Shown here: positions 16,963 to 26,239 of the stretch, piece after piece | How the letters are laid out: every line of letters starts with the position of its first letter | Position numbering within the stretch: position 1 is the first letter of the stretch | NCBI GenBank assembly: GCA_016716765.1 | Contig: JADJVA010000025.1 | Coordinates: 898,996-962,995, forward strand | Direction of reading: 5' to 3' | DNA from: Bdellovibrionales bacterium | GTDB taxonomy: Bacteria > Bdellovibrionota > Bdellovibrionia > Bdellovibrionales > UBA1609 | Length of the DNA stretch: 64,000 bases | Translations under genes and position numbers: made by a program | The notes under the pieces: model-generated | The model's input: only the letters and a program-made list of their open reading frames with translations | The model's database searches: none | Told to the model about the DNA's origin: nothing

Positions 16963-18198
16963 TTATTTTTCGGGGCTAAACTGATCTTGAATATTCTGAA
17001 AGAGCTCTGATCGTGACTTCAAAATAGTCGCGGCGATTTTAATCTGACCCATAAAGTTGGGATGAAAACAATCGTTGCCGACATCCTGAGACAGGAACTC
17101 GATTTCGCTTGAGGCATCTATAAAATGCAGTCGAATTCCAAGTTTGAATAGCTGAGGCTGATATTCCGAGGTAGTTTCGGCTTGAGCTTCAAGGTAGGAT
17201 TTATAGATATCTTTTAAATGTTGGATCTTTTTGCTGTCAGTGATATCCACTCCTAATATGGCGGGACACATACCAATCAAGCCTTTCGCGGTTTTCTCAA
17301 AAATTTCGTTGGCCCATTTTTCAGAAATAGTCTGAGCGTTGCTGTTCTTTTTCAGACTCAAATTCATGTCTAAATGTGGTTTGCGAAAGTCTAAACAGCG
17401 CCGTTGCGCAGTTGAAATGTTCACTGTTTTATTCAAAATTTTCTGACTCGTGAGAACCTTAACAGCATCTAAATTCGCAATGACAAAGAAGTCGGTTCCC
17501 CGTGTTGCTGGGACCATCTGGGCAATGGCTTCGTAGGAGAGCCTTAACTGTGTTAGGTAATCTTGCTTTAGTTCTTCTACCGATTTTTCAAAGATGCTGG
17601 GATGGCACATGTTGTTCGCATTGAAAGAAGAAAAAATGACATCGGGAAGTTGGAAATGACCAAACCGAGCTTTAAGCACGTTCATCAAATCCTGTAACTG
17701 AGGAATCATTTTTTCAATTCGCGGCCCATCTTCGGCCAGATTGATTATTTGATCGCTCCCTGCTCCTAAAATGTCTGCGATGATTTGCCCAAAAGAGAGC
17801 AGATGTGAATCAACAAAGGTATCATGAACGGGTCGACCGGGACTGTTGGTTTGGCCATAGCTGACAATATTAAAGATGCTTTTTATGAGGCCTTGGACAA
17901 TGAGACTGGAGAACGTGGCTTCGATGTTGGGACTTGCAATCGCACCGGTCGCAACGCTGTCGCCTATGATTCCAATTATTGGCCCTTTGGTCAATTTTGG
18001 GTGGTGTCTTGAAACATAGATATGAGCGAATTCGGAAGGTGAACGCAGCATTAACTGAAGAGAGGTATCAACATTCATCGGTTCACTGGTGGTGCAAGGT
18101 ACCTCTCTATACTCTGCTGCGTTGGTGGCCTGGACCATGTAAAAAATAAGTAGGCTCAGGCAAGTTGTGGCAACAATGGATGGGAATTTGGAATTCAT
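16963..18198 (-). CDS. Exported SGNH/GDSL-like hydrolase
   Basis: This 411-residue protein has an N-terminal signal peptide (TTCLSLLIFYMVQATNA). Near the mature N-terminus is IIGIIGDSVATG, resembling the block I GDS motif with the catalytic serine. Block III-like FSSFNANN and the C-terminal DCFHPN (Asp and His of block V) complete an SGNH-type arrangement. It would act on ester bonds in the cell envelope or outside; the substrate is unknown. ATG 18198 is chosen over the upstream TTG 18213 because GGAGA lies just before it. It resembles the phospholipase B-like branch by layout, but this was not tested. Confidence 0.7.
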   Translation of the reverse strand: MNSKFPSIVATTCLSLLIFYMVQATNAAEYREVPCTTSEPMNVDTSLQLMLRSPSEFAHIYVSRHHPKLTKGPIIGIIGDSVATGAIASPNIEATFSSLIVQGLIKSIFNIVSYGQTNSPGRPVHDTFVDSHLLSFGQIIADILGAGSDQIINLAEDGPRIEKMIPQLQDLMNVLKARFGHFQLPDVIFSSFNANNMCHPSIFEKSVEELKQDYLTQLRLSYEAIAQMVPATRGTDFFVIANLDAVKVLTSQKILNKTVNISTAQRRCLDFRKPHLDMNLSLKKNSNAQTISEKWANEIFEKTAKGLIGMCPAILGVDITDSKKIQHLKDIYKSYLEAQAETTSEYQPQLFKLGIRLHFIDASSEIEFLSQDVGNDCFHPNFMGQIKIAATILKSRSELFQNIQDQFSPEK

Positions 18199-18326
18199 GT
18201 GAGGTCTCCGCAAAAGCAGAGATGCGATGCAAGACCTGAGCCAGTCGTCAAAAGAGTGTAATTCCTGAGGCAGCCTCCTCTGAGGTCAACGGTCGCCTTA
18301 CTTAGTCTACACTACAGTCAGAAACA

Positions 18327-18366
18327 ACTCGACCGCCACATCTGATAAGAGGTGTGGCGGTCGAGT
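18327..18366 (-). terminator. Rho-independent terminator of the GWAC-repeat gene
   Basis: Sixteen-base arms (ACTCGACCGCCACATC and its near-perfect complement) flank an eight-base loop, and TTGTTTCT follows on the minus strand. It lies 36 bases past the stop at 18403. Confidence 0.8.
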
Positions 18367-18402
18367 AACGATACATAATACATAATACGCAATACAAGAT
18401 CA

Positions 18403-19692
18403 TTACTTAGTTGGGCGGAGTAAAATCGTGCCGTGGCTGGCGCTTTCCCCTCCATCAACGTTGGCTGTTAGATTGAAGGCTCGGTGAGTAAAGCTAATGT
18501 CCCAGTAGTAGTGTGTTTCGTTGCTCGCTTTTGTAAAGCAGGCCCGTGTCGTGACCACATAAGAGTCACCACTGCCGGCTGATGTTCTATTCGATTGTCC
18601 GACATCATGGCAGCCGTTGCCTGTCACTGTGATATCAACTTTCTGTTCAAGAAAGGAGGGGATGAGTCCGTCATTTGATGAAGAGGAGTTAATCGAAAAG
18701 CGAGCACTACCAGAGTCTGCAGAATTGAGAGTTGCGCTATGGTTCCAAGTGCTTCCTCCTGGTCCAGTCCATGAAGGATCGAGTTTAGCCGTGAAGGGAA
18801 GATTTGGGCGGTCTTCAAGTTTCTTCTCCAACGGAAATTCGCCAATGAGGTAGCCTTGTTGGCCCCCGGATGAGGCAACGGCTTTCACTTTCGAACCCGA
18901 AGCTGCAACGAATAGGACGGAATTAATTTGTATGCTAAATCCGTGATTGATGGTAGAAGATCCGCAAGCAGCTTTAACGCCAAGTCCTGCTGCTGCGTTA
19001 GCTGTGCCTGACCCGAGCTTATAGCCTGTGTCTGAAACAATATCCACATTGACAGGCTGATCTGTTCCCGTCAAACAAGCCCATCCAGTCGCCGTGGCAG
19101 AACCGTCGCTAGCGTAAGTGACAGCATCCAAATAGCCAGCCATTGTTGGGGTCACGGGCTCAGATGGAACAGCTGTGATGATGAGATTGGGTTCTAAAGG
19201 TATGGCGGTACCGTTGAGCCTGACATAGGGTTCTTTGCCTTCATAAATGTTGCGATAAGCAGCTGAAATTTCGAATGAGAATCCGTGATTGTAGTTTGTC
19301 GAATTACAAGCCACTTTCACTGCGTTTTCCCGAACGCTGTCGGCTGTTGTCGTGCCAAATGATCCATCAGCTGCGCCAATCTCAATAACGGCGGGAGAAT
19401 CGCTGCCCACAACACAGGCCCAACCGCTGAGTACAAGCGTTGATCCCGTGTCAACCAAGCGTTCGACATTTCCAATGACAGCCCCATCATTTGCAAAGAA
19501 TGATTCTCCAGTGGCGACAGGAGTGGAGGGCGAGTCGTTCTTTCTCAAGGCATTAAAATCACCACAATTGGAATAGAATAGAGAAATTATTGCAGCAGCC
19601 AGAATGAGGCCGCTCAGATGGACAAGTTTCTTCTTTCGATATTTACTTAATATTTTACCCAAGCGATCTGAGCGTACTTTATCAAAAGCCAT
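18403..19692 (-). CDS. Exported protein with two GWAC repeats
   Basis: This 429-residue protein has a basic n-region of about 24 residues and a hydrophobic segment (LVHLSGLILAAAIISLFY) followed by SNCGD, so it is exported or anchored; the lipobox is not canonical. Two tandem domains of about 100 residues share the pattern LSGWAC/ATGWAC, a second Cys, and NHGFSFEI/NHGFSIQI. Each domain has two cysteines that could pair. The C-terminal ~150 residues look beta-rich and differ from the repeats, with two further cysteines. GWAC-type domains appear in other secreted bacterial proteins, including carbohydrate-active ones; the function here is unknown. Confidence 0.65.
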   Translation of the reverse strand: MAFDKVRSDRLGKILSKYRKKKLVHLSGLILAAAIISLFYSNCGDFNALRKNDSPSTPVATGESFFANDGAVIGNVERLVDTGSTLVLSGWACVVGSDSPAVIEIGAADGSFGTTTADSVRENAVKVACNSTNYNHGFSFEISAAYRNIYEGKEPYVRLNGTAIPLEPNLIITAVPSEPVTPTMAGYLDAVTYASDGSATATGWACLTGTDQPVNVDIVSDTGYKLGSGTANAAAGLGVKAACGSSTINHGFSIQINSVLFVAASGSKVKAVASSGGQQGYLIGEFPLEKKLEDRPNLPFTAKLDPSWTGPGGSTWNHSATLNSADSGSARFSINSSSSNDGLIPSFLEQKVDITVTGNGCHDVGQSNRTSAGSGDSYVVTTRACFTKASNETHYYWDISFTHRAFNLTANVDGGESASHGTILLRPTK

Positions 19693-20037
19693 ATGGATCC
19701 CCTATTATATTAATCCCGTCCTTTCGATGCTCAGCCCCCGGAAGTTTCAGAGCATCTTGAAGCGGGAAACAGTTATTGATTTGACAAAAAATAAGCCTCG
19801 AGCAAATTTTGAACTCAGTGGGACTTAGTGCATGGGCTGGTCCAGACCCTGTGTGCTCCAAGTATGTAAATTTCCTTAATTTGAAAATGAAATGAAATTT
19901 GAAATTGTGACAGATGTTAAGAAAATGGGCGTTTTCAAGTGTGCACCAAGGCCGCGGAAATCTCTCTCGATTTGTATCAAATTGTGACGTTCCATTCCGG
20001 CACAACGAAATGAATGAGAGGACGGCTGAGGAACCTC
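19693..20037. other. Intergenic region without recognised gene
   Basis: This stretch separates two minus-strand genes. Short ORFs on both strands have no supporting features. It should contain the promoter of the GWAC-repeat gene, but no convincing -35/-10 pair could be picked. Confidence 0.5.
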
Positions 20038-20358
20038 TCAGTAAATAGAAATCTGCACGGAATTATTCCTGATGTGTTCCTGGAATTTCTCGTCAAGTGA
20101 GTCATAGTCTGAAAGATCAATTTTGTAAGGAATATCACTATCGGCGAAAATGTCTTCAAGGGCGCCAAACCAAGCACGATCTAATTTTCCTTCTTTTGGT
20201 GTATGGATGCTGATATCCAAATCTGAATAAGGTTTGTGGTCCCCTCGGTGGCGACTACCGAAGAAATAAACGGTACTTCCCTTATTCAAAAATCTTTCAA
20301 GGTTCTTCTTAATGAAAGACCACTCCTCACTCTTGAGACCGACGATGGGAGGCTTCAC
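20038..20358 (-). CDS. MNT-domain nucleotidyltransferase antitoxin (MntA-like)
   Basis: This 106-residue protein has the minimal nucleotidyltransferase motif FFGSRHRGDHKPYSDLDISI (GS at 34-35, SDLD at 45-48), with two catalytic aspartates and a later aspartate in KIDLSDYD. In HEPN/MNT modules such a protein neutralises the HEPN RNase by AMP transfer near its active site. The start overlaps the stop of the HEPN gene by ATGA, as is typical. It seems intact although its partner is broken. Confidence 0.85.
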   Translation of the reverse strand: MKPPIVGLKSEEWSFIKKNLERFLNKGSTVYFFGSRHRGDHKPYSDLDISIHTPKEGKLDRAWFGALEDIFADSDIPYKIDLSDYDSLDEKFQEHIRNNSVQISIY

Positions 20359-20709
20359 GACTTCAGGACCCTTTCAAGTTGGGACTGAAGGAATTCGACT
20401 TCTGGTAAAAATTCCTTTGCTGTTTCATAAACCTCTTCAGCGACTTTTTCAGAGTAAATATGGTTCGTTTTATTGCGGCTTCTGTGAAACTCAAACCACT
20501 GTTCGACTGACTGAATGAATCTCTGTTTTCCGGCCTCTCTAAAAAGATTTCTAATATTCGATTCATCGAGGTTTTGGTTCCAAGAGAAGTATCTTTTTAG
20601 AGTTTTCCAAGAAAGCAAGCTTCCCCCGAGAAATTCGACGGTCGAATTTCTGGACGATGGTCGCAAGGATCGGATCTCTGTTTTTAGGATAAGAATTTGT
20701 ACCATCCAT
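20355..20709 (-). pseudogene. HEPN toxin gene (HI0074/HepT-like) broken by a 7-bp insertion
   Basis: The C-terminal part is clear: SWKTLKRYF, then RSRNKTNHIYSEKVAEEVY with the R-x4-H RNase motif (RNKTNH). The conserved segment before it is in a different frame: NRDPILATIVQKF. Between the two, the DNA reads AAATTCGA-CCGTCGA-ATTTCTC; removing the seven middle bases gives IVQKFEFLGGSLLSWKTLK, which fits the family pattern. The insertion creates a perfect nine-base-arm palindrome centred on CCG. The start is uncertain: ATG 20709 opens the corrected frame, and the N-terminus seems shorter than usual. As written no full HEPN protein can be made. Confidence 0.7.
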
Positions 20710-20843
20710 CGGGCTAGTTTACTCCCCCAATCCTGTGGGAGCAAGTTCCTCGCAGATCAAATCCCCAGTGCCAGACGGTGAGTTTTGACTCTCGGACACA
20801 TGGACCGTCAGACGCATTGGCGGTTGTGCGCATGGACGTCTGT

Positions 20844-20872
20844 GTGCTTGGACGCCAGGCGTCCAAGCGCAC
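20844..20872 (+). promoter_or_regulatory. Strong hairpin in the leader of the sugar transferase gene
   Basis: GTGCTTGGACGCC pairs with GGCGTCCAAGCGCAC around a one-base centre, with one mismatch. It lies about 60-90 bases upstream of the ATG at 20932, between divergent genes. It may control or terminate transcription; there is no U-run. Confidence 0.45.
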
Positions 20873-20931
20873 AGGTCTCCAAGTGCTCGGCCTGGCGCTC
20901 TCACTGGAGTTGCGGTAAGAGTAACTGCAAT

Positions 20932-22359
20932 ATGTCCAATCGATTTTCGCCTGCTCCATTTTATAAGCTGGTACTTCTTGCTCTCGATTGTTTGGGATTT
21001 TACGCGGCTTTTCAGGTGGCCTACTATCTTCGCTTGGGAGGTTGGGTCAGCCCGGAAGTTCTTGTGAAGTTGTCTCCTTGCCTGCTTTTGACTCTTGTTC
21101 TGATGTACATCTTTGATGTCTACAAACTCCAAGACAGGTTGCACTTTTTTCGAGATCTCCTTCGGTTGACACTGGCTCTTGCAATTTCGGGTGCGACAGT
21201 TATTTTGGGCGCCTACTTATTTGGAATGAAGGGCTTTGGTGGCTTAACCGGCCGGGGTGTTTTGCTCGGTGCCTACGTTATCTTTGCGATTTGGTCTGGT
21301 GTGTGGCGAGTGATTCTGCACGCGCGAGTGAAGGGTCTCGAGCAAAAATCCCGTTGGCTTGTGATCGGCACACGCGATTACCTTCAACATTTTTTGCGCG
21401 ACTACGAGAAGTCCTCTCATGATGTTCAATTGGTGTGTTTGACCGAGCAGTGGTCTGATTTTGAAATGAGACTTACAGGCATAGACACAGACACGGACGC
21501 AGGCACAGACACTCGACTTTTCGAAAAATATGTGAAGGGCACCTGGGTAGAGGTTGCTTCGCGTCTTAAGGAAGAATGGCGTGGTATTGTGATTGCCACC
21601 GGTCAGCGGATTCCAGAAGATTTGGTTGGTCAATTGATGAGTGCCCGGTTTCACGGAACTCATATCTACGATCTGTCAGATTTTTACGAAATAGTCTGGC
21701 GAAAAGTGCCGGTCTATTATCTTGAGGGGAGTTGGTTTGCGTTAAGTCAAGGCTTTCATCTTCTTCACAATCCGATCGGTCTTCGACTCAAGCGCGTGGG
21801 CGATATATTCTGCGCGGCTGTCATCTTGGTTTTGGGATTTCCTCTTATGGCATTTTCTGCGTTTGTGGTGTGGATCACCAGTGGGGGTCCTGTCATATAC
21901 ACTCAAGAGCGCTGTGGGCTCAATGGCGAAGGGTTCACAATTTATAAGTTTCGTTCGATGAAAGTTGACGCCGAAAAGGATGGCGGTGCCAAGTGGGCTC
22001 AGAAAAGTGATGCCCGCGTGACCTCTTGGGGTCGGTTTATGCGTGCGGCCCGCATTGATGAACTACCACAAATTTGGAACATTTTTCGTGGTGATATGAG
22101 TTTTATCGGCCCAAGGCCCGAGAGGCCCGAGTTTATCAAAGATCTCATCAATAAAATCCCCTATTATAATTTTCGTCACCTTGTTCGTCCGGGGCTCAGC
22201 GGTTGGGCCCAGGTGATGTATCCTTACGGAGCCAATGTCGAAGACGCGAAAGAGAAACTCCAATACGAGCTCTTTTACATAAAAAACTATTCAGTCTTAC
22301 TTGATTTATTGGTGATCCTTAAAACCGCAACAGTGGTCATGTTTGGCAAGGGACGTTGA
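20932..22359 (+). CDS. Polyprenyl-phosphate hexose-1-phosphate transferase (WbaP/CpsE family)
   Basis: This enzyme moves a sugar 1-phosphate from a UDP-sugar onto undecaprenyl phosphate and so starts a polysaccharide repeat unit at the inner membrane. The 475-residue protein has four N-terminal membrane segments (about 10-125), a Rossmann-like middle domain, a further membrane helix (VGDIFCAAVILVLGFPLMAF) and the catalytic domain with KFRSMKVDAEKDG, RIDELPQIWNIF and MSFIGPRPERPEF. ATG 20932 gives the normal N-terminus; the longer frame from 20785 reads through a GC-rich palindrome and is not used. A Thr/Asp repeat (DTDTDAGTDTR) comes from short DNA repeats. It may act with the sugar genes after 38.7 kb. 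Confidence 0.92.
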   Translation: MSNRFSPAPFYKLVLLALDCLGFYAAFQVAYYLRLGGWVSPEVLVKLSPCLLLTLVLMYIFDVYKLQDRLHFFRDLLRLTLALAISGATVILGAYLFGMKGFGGLTGRGVLLGAYVIFAIWSGVWRVILHARVKGLEQKSRWLVIGTRDYLQHFLRDYEKSSHDVQLVCLTEQWSDFEMRLTGIDTDTDAGTDTRLFEKYVKGTWVEVASRLKEEWRGIVIATGQRIPEDLVGQLMSARFHGTHIYDLSDFYEIVWRKVPVYYLEGSWFALSQGFHLLHNPIGLRLKRVGDIFCAAVILVLGFPLMAFSAFVVWITSGGPVIYTQERCGLNGEGFTIYKFRSMKVDAEKDGGAKWAQKSDARVTSWGRFMRAARIDELPQIWNIFRGDMSFIGPRPERPEFIKDLINKIPYYNFRHLVRPGLSGWAQVMYPYGANVEDAKEKLQYELFYIKNYSVLLDLLVILKTATVVMFGKGR

Positions 22360-22391
22360 TCACGCACGGTGTTCACTCGTACGTTAGCGGT

Positions 22392-23351
22392 TTATTTTTC
22401 AGTCACAAATTTCCAGAAGAGTTCAGGAAAATTATGCGCTTCCTTTTGGTTCCTCTCAGCTTTTCTGCGAGCGGCAGCGGCTGCTGCGAGAGGGATAGTG
22501 GTTTTAACTGAGTCGGAGATCAAAAGAATTTGCATTTCTCGCTCGGAGGGTTCAGGAATTTCTTCCCAAAGGGCATTCGATAAGTCAGTGATGCGCATTT
22601 TTTTTGCCCTTTGAGAAGATGGCTTCGGGGGAATGTCAACTTTGTGGAATTCCATTCTTTTGCGATCTATTCGCTTAAAAATCTGAGGGATGCCGCTATC
22701 GCCTTCTTTGTAGCTTAAAAGGTAAATAGCTCCGTAGAGAGTGCTAGCGAGCTTCTGACCTCGATATAAGAGCAGTTCTTTTGCTGCCAGAATCTCAATT
22801 CGTTGAATGGGGGAAGAGGCTGGAGCTGGAGCTGGAGCTGGAGATGAAGATGGTCTCTCTGAGACATCATTTCTTTCGTAGAGGACAGAGCTAGGAGTGT
22901 CAATAGGGACAATGGTTTGCAACCATGTGCTGCCCAAGCGATGCAAAGTGAGCGGCGATTGAAGAGATTCGAGTTCTCTTGCCAATTGAAATGCCGTCAA
23001 GACGATTTGCGGCACCTCGTGTGCTTGGTGTGTCCCCCTTCTCCTTTGCTCGTTGGTTGAATATTCAGCGGCGGACAAAACCTCGTTGGCCCTATCTCTC
23101 AGGGCTTTGATCAAAAGGGTCTGATCTTCTTTATCCGTAAGGGAATCCATGGCAAGCTGAGATTCTGCTTTGTCGTTAAGTTCTTTCATTGCCTTTAGTT
23201 GCGCGGACCTATTTTGATCGTTTTGGTCGGTCATTGTGGCTAGGACTTTTGTGCAGGCCCCAGTTTCAGATGGAGGCCTGTCGCCAGACGGGGTTGCCAA
23301 TATGGAAGTAGAAATAAAAATCAGCACGATCGCGGGAGTTAAGCGAAACAT
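22392..23351 (-). CDS. Exported protein with Pro-Ala repeat, unknown function
   Basis: This 319-residue protein has a signal peptide (RLTPAIVLIFISTSILA, cleavage near residue 20). The mature protein is helical and charged, with a linker SPAPAPAPASSP encoded by a six-base repeat near 22820 and an Ala-rich stretch near the C-terminus. No family recognised. It is convergent with the sugar transferase, with only 32 bases between the stops. The next gene upstream, the TIGR02147 regulator, is on the same strand after a 124-base gap. Confidence 0.7.
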   Translation of the reverse strand: MFRLTPAIVLIFISTSILATPSGDRPPSETGACTKVLATMTDQNDQNRSAQLKAMKELNDKAESQLAMDSLTDKEDQTLLIKALRDRANEVLSAAEYSTNEQRRRGTHQAHEVPQIVLTAFQLARELESLQSPLTLHRLGSTWLQTIVPIDTPSSVLYERNDVSERPSSSPAPAPAPASSPIQRIEILAAKELLLYRGQKLASTLYGAIYLLSYKEGDSGIPQIFKRIDRKRMEFHKVDIPPKPSSQRAKKMRITDLSNALWEEIPEPSEREMQILLISDSVKTTIPLAAAAAARRKAERNQKEAHNFPELFWKFVTEK

Positions 23352-23475
23352 AATATTTCCTCAAAATAATAAGTTTCCGGTAGCATGCGAGGCCTATTAA
23401 AGTCAATGAGGGATCGCGTAGACCTGTCCATTGCTGAACCGGACCACCCGATAGTCAAGGGTTCAGCGCCTCATG

Positions 23476-24276
23476 CTAGTAGCGAAAAAAATCAATGTTA
23501 AAGCAGGCTACTTCCTCCGAAGGCGAGGGCCCCACGATCTTAAGAACATGTTCGACAGCAGAGGGCAGCCATGTTCGAATCTGTTCAAAGGCATCCTTCG
23601 ATAGAGACATGGGACAACTGTAAAACAAATCCTCTTCGCGACGACGTTCCATAAGCTCCATCCCCTTAATTCTCCAGCTTCGATGTTGCTGGTTTGCGTA
23701 GGGAGAATCTGAAGCGAGGTGTGTGTGTTGAGGACCGTAGGTCAACTGTCCTTTTTCTAGGATGACGAGGTCATGGGCCACCAAAAACTCGAGAATGGGT
23801 TGGAGGACTTCCATTCCAATTCCCAAGTAGGAGGCAATGGCTTTTGGAGTTCGCGTTGTAGGGCAAGCTGATAAATTTCTAACTCCCGTGAAAAGCCAAC
23901 TGGAATAGTATACGCTTTTTTCGGTTTCAGTGAATTCCTTGTCCTTTTTGGCACGATTGGATATCTGACGGGATTTTTGAAGAAGTAACTGCTGTTTTTT
24001 CTCCAATCGCTGAGTCAGTTTATGGGAGCCAGCTCGCGCGAGCTCAATGAGTAGGAATAAATATTCTTCTTCTTTCTCATTGAGGGCCAGATATTCCGCT
24101 AGTTCCGTGCCTTGTTCTAGATTTAGATTTTTTGTACCCTTCAAGATCAGACTTATCATCGACCCACTGATCCCCATTGCTACGGCCAAGCGACTGGCAC
24201 CGCCTCGTCGTCCCTTTTCCTTGAGCCAGGCCTTTAAGAAATCACGGTAATTTTTGTAGTCAAAAACAGAAACCAC
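23476..24276 (-). CDS. TIGR02147 (DUF4423) family protein, putative regulator
   Basis: This 266-residue protein begins with the family signature VFDYKNYRDFLKAWLKE. A helix-turn-helix follows at about residues 25-70 (GGASRLAVAMGISGSMISLI, then GTELAEYLAL). The middle has YYSSWLFTGVRNL and a second winged-helix region (TPKAIASYLGI), and the C-terminus carries the PMSLSKDAFEQI segment usual for the family. Members are numerous in Bdellovibrio and Fibrobacter and are thought to be DNA-binding regulators. The gene is divergent from the lipoprotein gene at 24504 and may control it. Confidence 0.88.
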   Translation of the reverse strand: MVSVFDYKNYRDFLKAWLKEKGRRGGASRLAVAMGISGSMISLILKGTKNLNLEQGTELAEYLALNEKEEEYLFLLIELARAGSHKLTQRLEKKQQLLLQKSRQISNRAKKDKEFTETEKSVYYSSWLFTGVRNLSACPTTRTPKAIASYLGIGMEVLQPILEFLVAHDLVILEKGQLTYGPQHTHLASDSPYANQQHRSWRIKGMELMERRREEDLFYSCPMSLSKDAFEQIRTWLPSAVEHVLKIVGPSPSEEVACFNIDFFRY

Positions 24277-24350
24277 GGGCTGCCCTTTTGCGCGATGCTG
24301 AAGCCATTCAAGCGGCTCAACAACACGAATAAATCGATTACATCAGAATC

Positions 24351-24365
24351 TTTACTGTAAGTAAA
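24351..24365. promoter_or_regulatory. Inverted repeat TTTAC-N5-GTAAA between divergent genes
   Basis: Perfect five-base arms flank five bases, with another TTTACTAAC half-site at 24381-24389. The repeat lies between the TIGR02147 gene and the divergent lipoprotein gene, where an operator would be expected. Confidence 0.4.
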
Positions 24366-24503
24366 TAATTTCAATTTCTGTTTACTAACAAACTATAGAT
24401 GCGATGCGCAATTGATGCTATTTCCTGGTCTGGCGATTGAGCCCAACGAGAGAAGTCGTTTGGCGCGTAACTTGAACCCTTTAACCTTTCTAGGAGAATG
24501 AAA

Positions 24504-26174
24504 ATGGAAGATCCGAATAAAAACAGGCTCATACTGAAATCCTCTCTGGCCGCGATACTGTCACTTATTGTCGCTTGCGGGCCTAAAGACAAAAATAAGT
24601 CCAGTCACATGATCAATCAGACAAACCCACCGGATTCAACTGGCGCGGACTTCACAGCTGCTGGAGGAGGCTCAGAAGCCCCAGCCGCACCGAACCTTTC
24701 TTCTGCAAATTCAGGCCACTCGCCGGCCCCAGTCGGTCTTGGAACTACAGACGGAGTAGGTGGCAATGGAATTGATGGAAAGCTGTATGAAGATTATATT
24801 TTTCATCCTGAGAAAGAGCCTGCGTTTGTCTCTGTTCTTGGTCCCAAAATGAAGGCATTGGCTAAAGTTTTGAATCTGTTAGGTTCAGCAGACAGCGCTC
24901 TCGACCTCTCAAAATTAAATGAAGTTTTTATTGATTCTTTATGGAGAATGAAGACCTGGTATCTCATTCCTTCTGGATTGAAAGTATTGCCCAATGAAAC
25001 GGTAGGCGCAGCGTTTTTGAGCCAAGATCAAGAACAATACGCTCTCCAGGATAAATTTGGAGTGTGGATAGATAAAAAGGCCTACAACAAAATGGATGAG
25101 AGAGCGAAGGCTCGTTTACTTCTTCATGAGTGGGTGGCTAGCCTCTATATTATGAAGAGAGTCTACACTCACAAAGAGATGTGCCGTTATGTTATGGGCG
25201 TGCTTGCAGGTATTCCAACGGTAAGAGATCAAATGGGTATAGAGAAAGCTTCTTGTCTTGAGGCTCCTGATGAACCCTTAAGTGAAAATGGTCCAAAGCT
25301 TATTCCTGATGATTATGCCCACATACGAGCTGTTACGAACCATATATTCAATTTAGATGAAAATGAAAACCCTGAAACTTTTAAAGCCTTCCTTCAGAAA
25401 AACCAGTTATGGGCTGAAGAAGCCAGTGATACTTCTGAAGACAATTTTTCCCTTTCCAAATGGTTCCGACATACTGACAAAAAAATTACCTCGAAGTCAT
25501 TTGTCGATATGATGGCAACAGCAAAGCGTGAGGAAGAGCTCTCAGGAAAGTGCTACGATATCGTCGATTCTGATCTTCCAGAGGGATCTCAGAATATTAT
25601 AGAGGATGTTTGTCGTCTCGAATTCGAAAAGCTTTCAGACAACTCACAATTCTACAAGTTGAGTGCAACAAATTCAGCTGGAGAAGTTGTGATTTCTTCG
25701 CCCGCATTCTTGGACGGTGGTCAACTGATATATTCTAACAATCTACCCATTAGTAAAAATGGCCTTTACGTGTACAGTGATGTGGCGACTCATTCATTGA
25801 CAAAGGCGCAATCAAGTACACCGGGGACGGAAGTCTCACAGTTGTCATTTCTATTTACGAGCAAAATGCGCTTTGTAGGTGTCGTTCACTTTTCTAGCCA
25901 AATCAGCAGGATAACGACCAAAGAAATAAGCTTGAATAGCGGTGAATTTCGTCAAGCACTATATCTCAATTTCGAAACTCCCAAGCAATTGAATCGTCGA
26001 TGGGTTACGACATTCTTCGCGGCCAAATCCATTGAATTGAAAGATTTGGATCAAGAGCTGAGAGAGGCTCTCTTGTCCTTGCGAAAAAATGGAGTTTATT
26101 CGCCATTCGTGATGGATATCTCAGATGGCAGCAATCAAAACTCGGGCGGAAGAAAGAGAGAATCCGCCAAATAG
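24504..26174 (+). CDS. Large lipoprotein of unknown function
   Basis: This 556-residue protein has a lipoprotein signal ending in LSLIVACG, with acylation expected at that Cys. ATG 24504 is preferred over 24498 because AGGAG is then seven bases away. After the Cys comes a low-complexity linker rich in Pro, Ser, Ala and Gly (to about residue 90), then a folded domain. RLLLHEWVASLYI resembles part of a metalloprotease-like helix but lacks HExxH. The last third looks beta-rich. Divergent from the TIGR02147 gene, and followed by a terminator. No family recognised. Confidence 0.7.
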   Translation: MEDPNKNRLILKSSLAAILSLIVACGPKDKNKSSHMINQTNPPDSTGADFTAAGGGSEAPAAPNLSSANSGHSPAPVGLGTTDGVGGNGIDGKLYEDYIFHPEKEPAFVSVLGPKMKALAKVLNLLGSADSALDLSKLNEVFIDSLWRMKTWYLIPSGLKVLPNETVGAAFLSQDQEQYALQDKFGVWIDKKAYNKMDERAKARLLLHEWVASLYIMKRVYTHKEMCRYVMGVLAGIPTVRDQMGIEKASCLEAPDEPLSENGPKLIPDDYAHIRAVTNHIFNLDENENPETFKAFLQKNQLWAEEASDTSEDNFSLSKWFRHTDKKITSKSFVDMMATAKREEELSGKCYDIVDSDLPEGSQNIIEDVCRLEFEKLSDNSQFYKLSATNSAGEVVISSPAFLDGGQLIYSNNLPISKNGLYVYSDVATHSLTKAQSSTPGTEVSQLSFLFTSKMRFVGVVHFSSQISRITTKEISLNSGEFRQALYLNFETPKQLNRRWVTTFFAAKSIELKDLDQELREALLSLRKNGVYSPFVMDISDGSNQNSGGRKRESAK

Positions 26175-26192
26175 TACCACTGTTGCAAGGGG

Positions 26193-26217
26193 GAGTCGCC
26201 TCACCATAAGGCGACTC
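26193..26217 (+). terminator. Hairpin terminator after the lipoprotein gene
   Basis: GAGTCGCCT and AGGCGACTC form a perfect nine-base stem with a seven-base loop, 19 bases after the stop. TTCCC follows rather than a long U-run. Confidence 0.6.
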
Positions 26218-26239
26218 TTCCCAACACTAGCTCGATAGT

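Noticed and set aside
20785..20931. N-terminal extension of the sugar transferase
   Set aside because: It translates a GC-rich hairpin into Trp/Arg/Cys-rich sequence. The family N-terminus begins at 20932.
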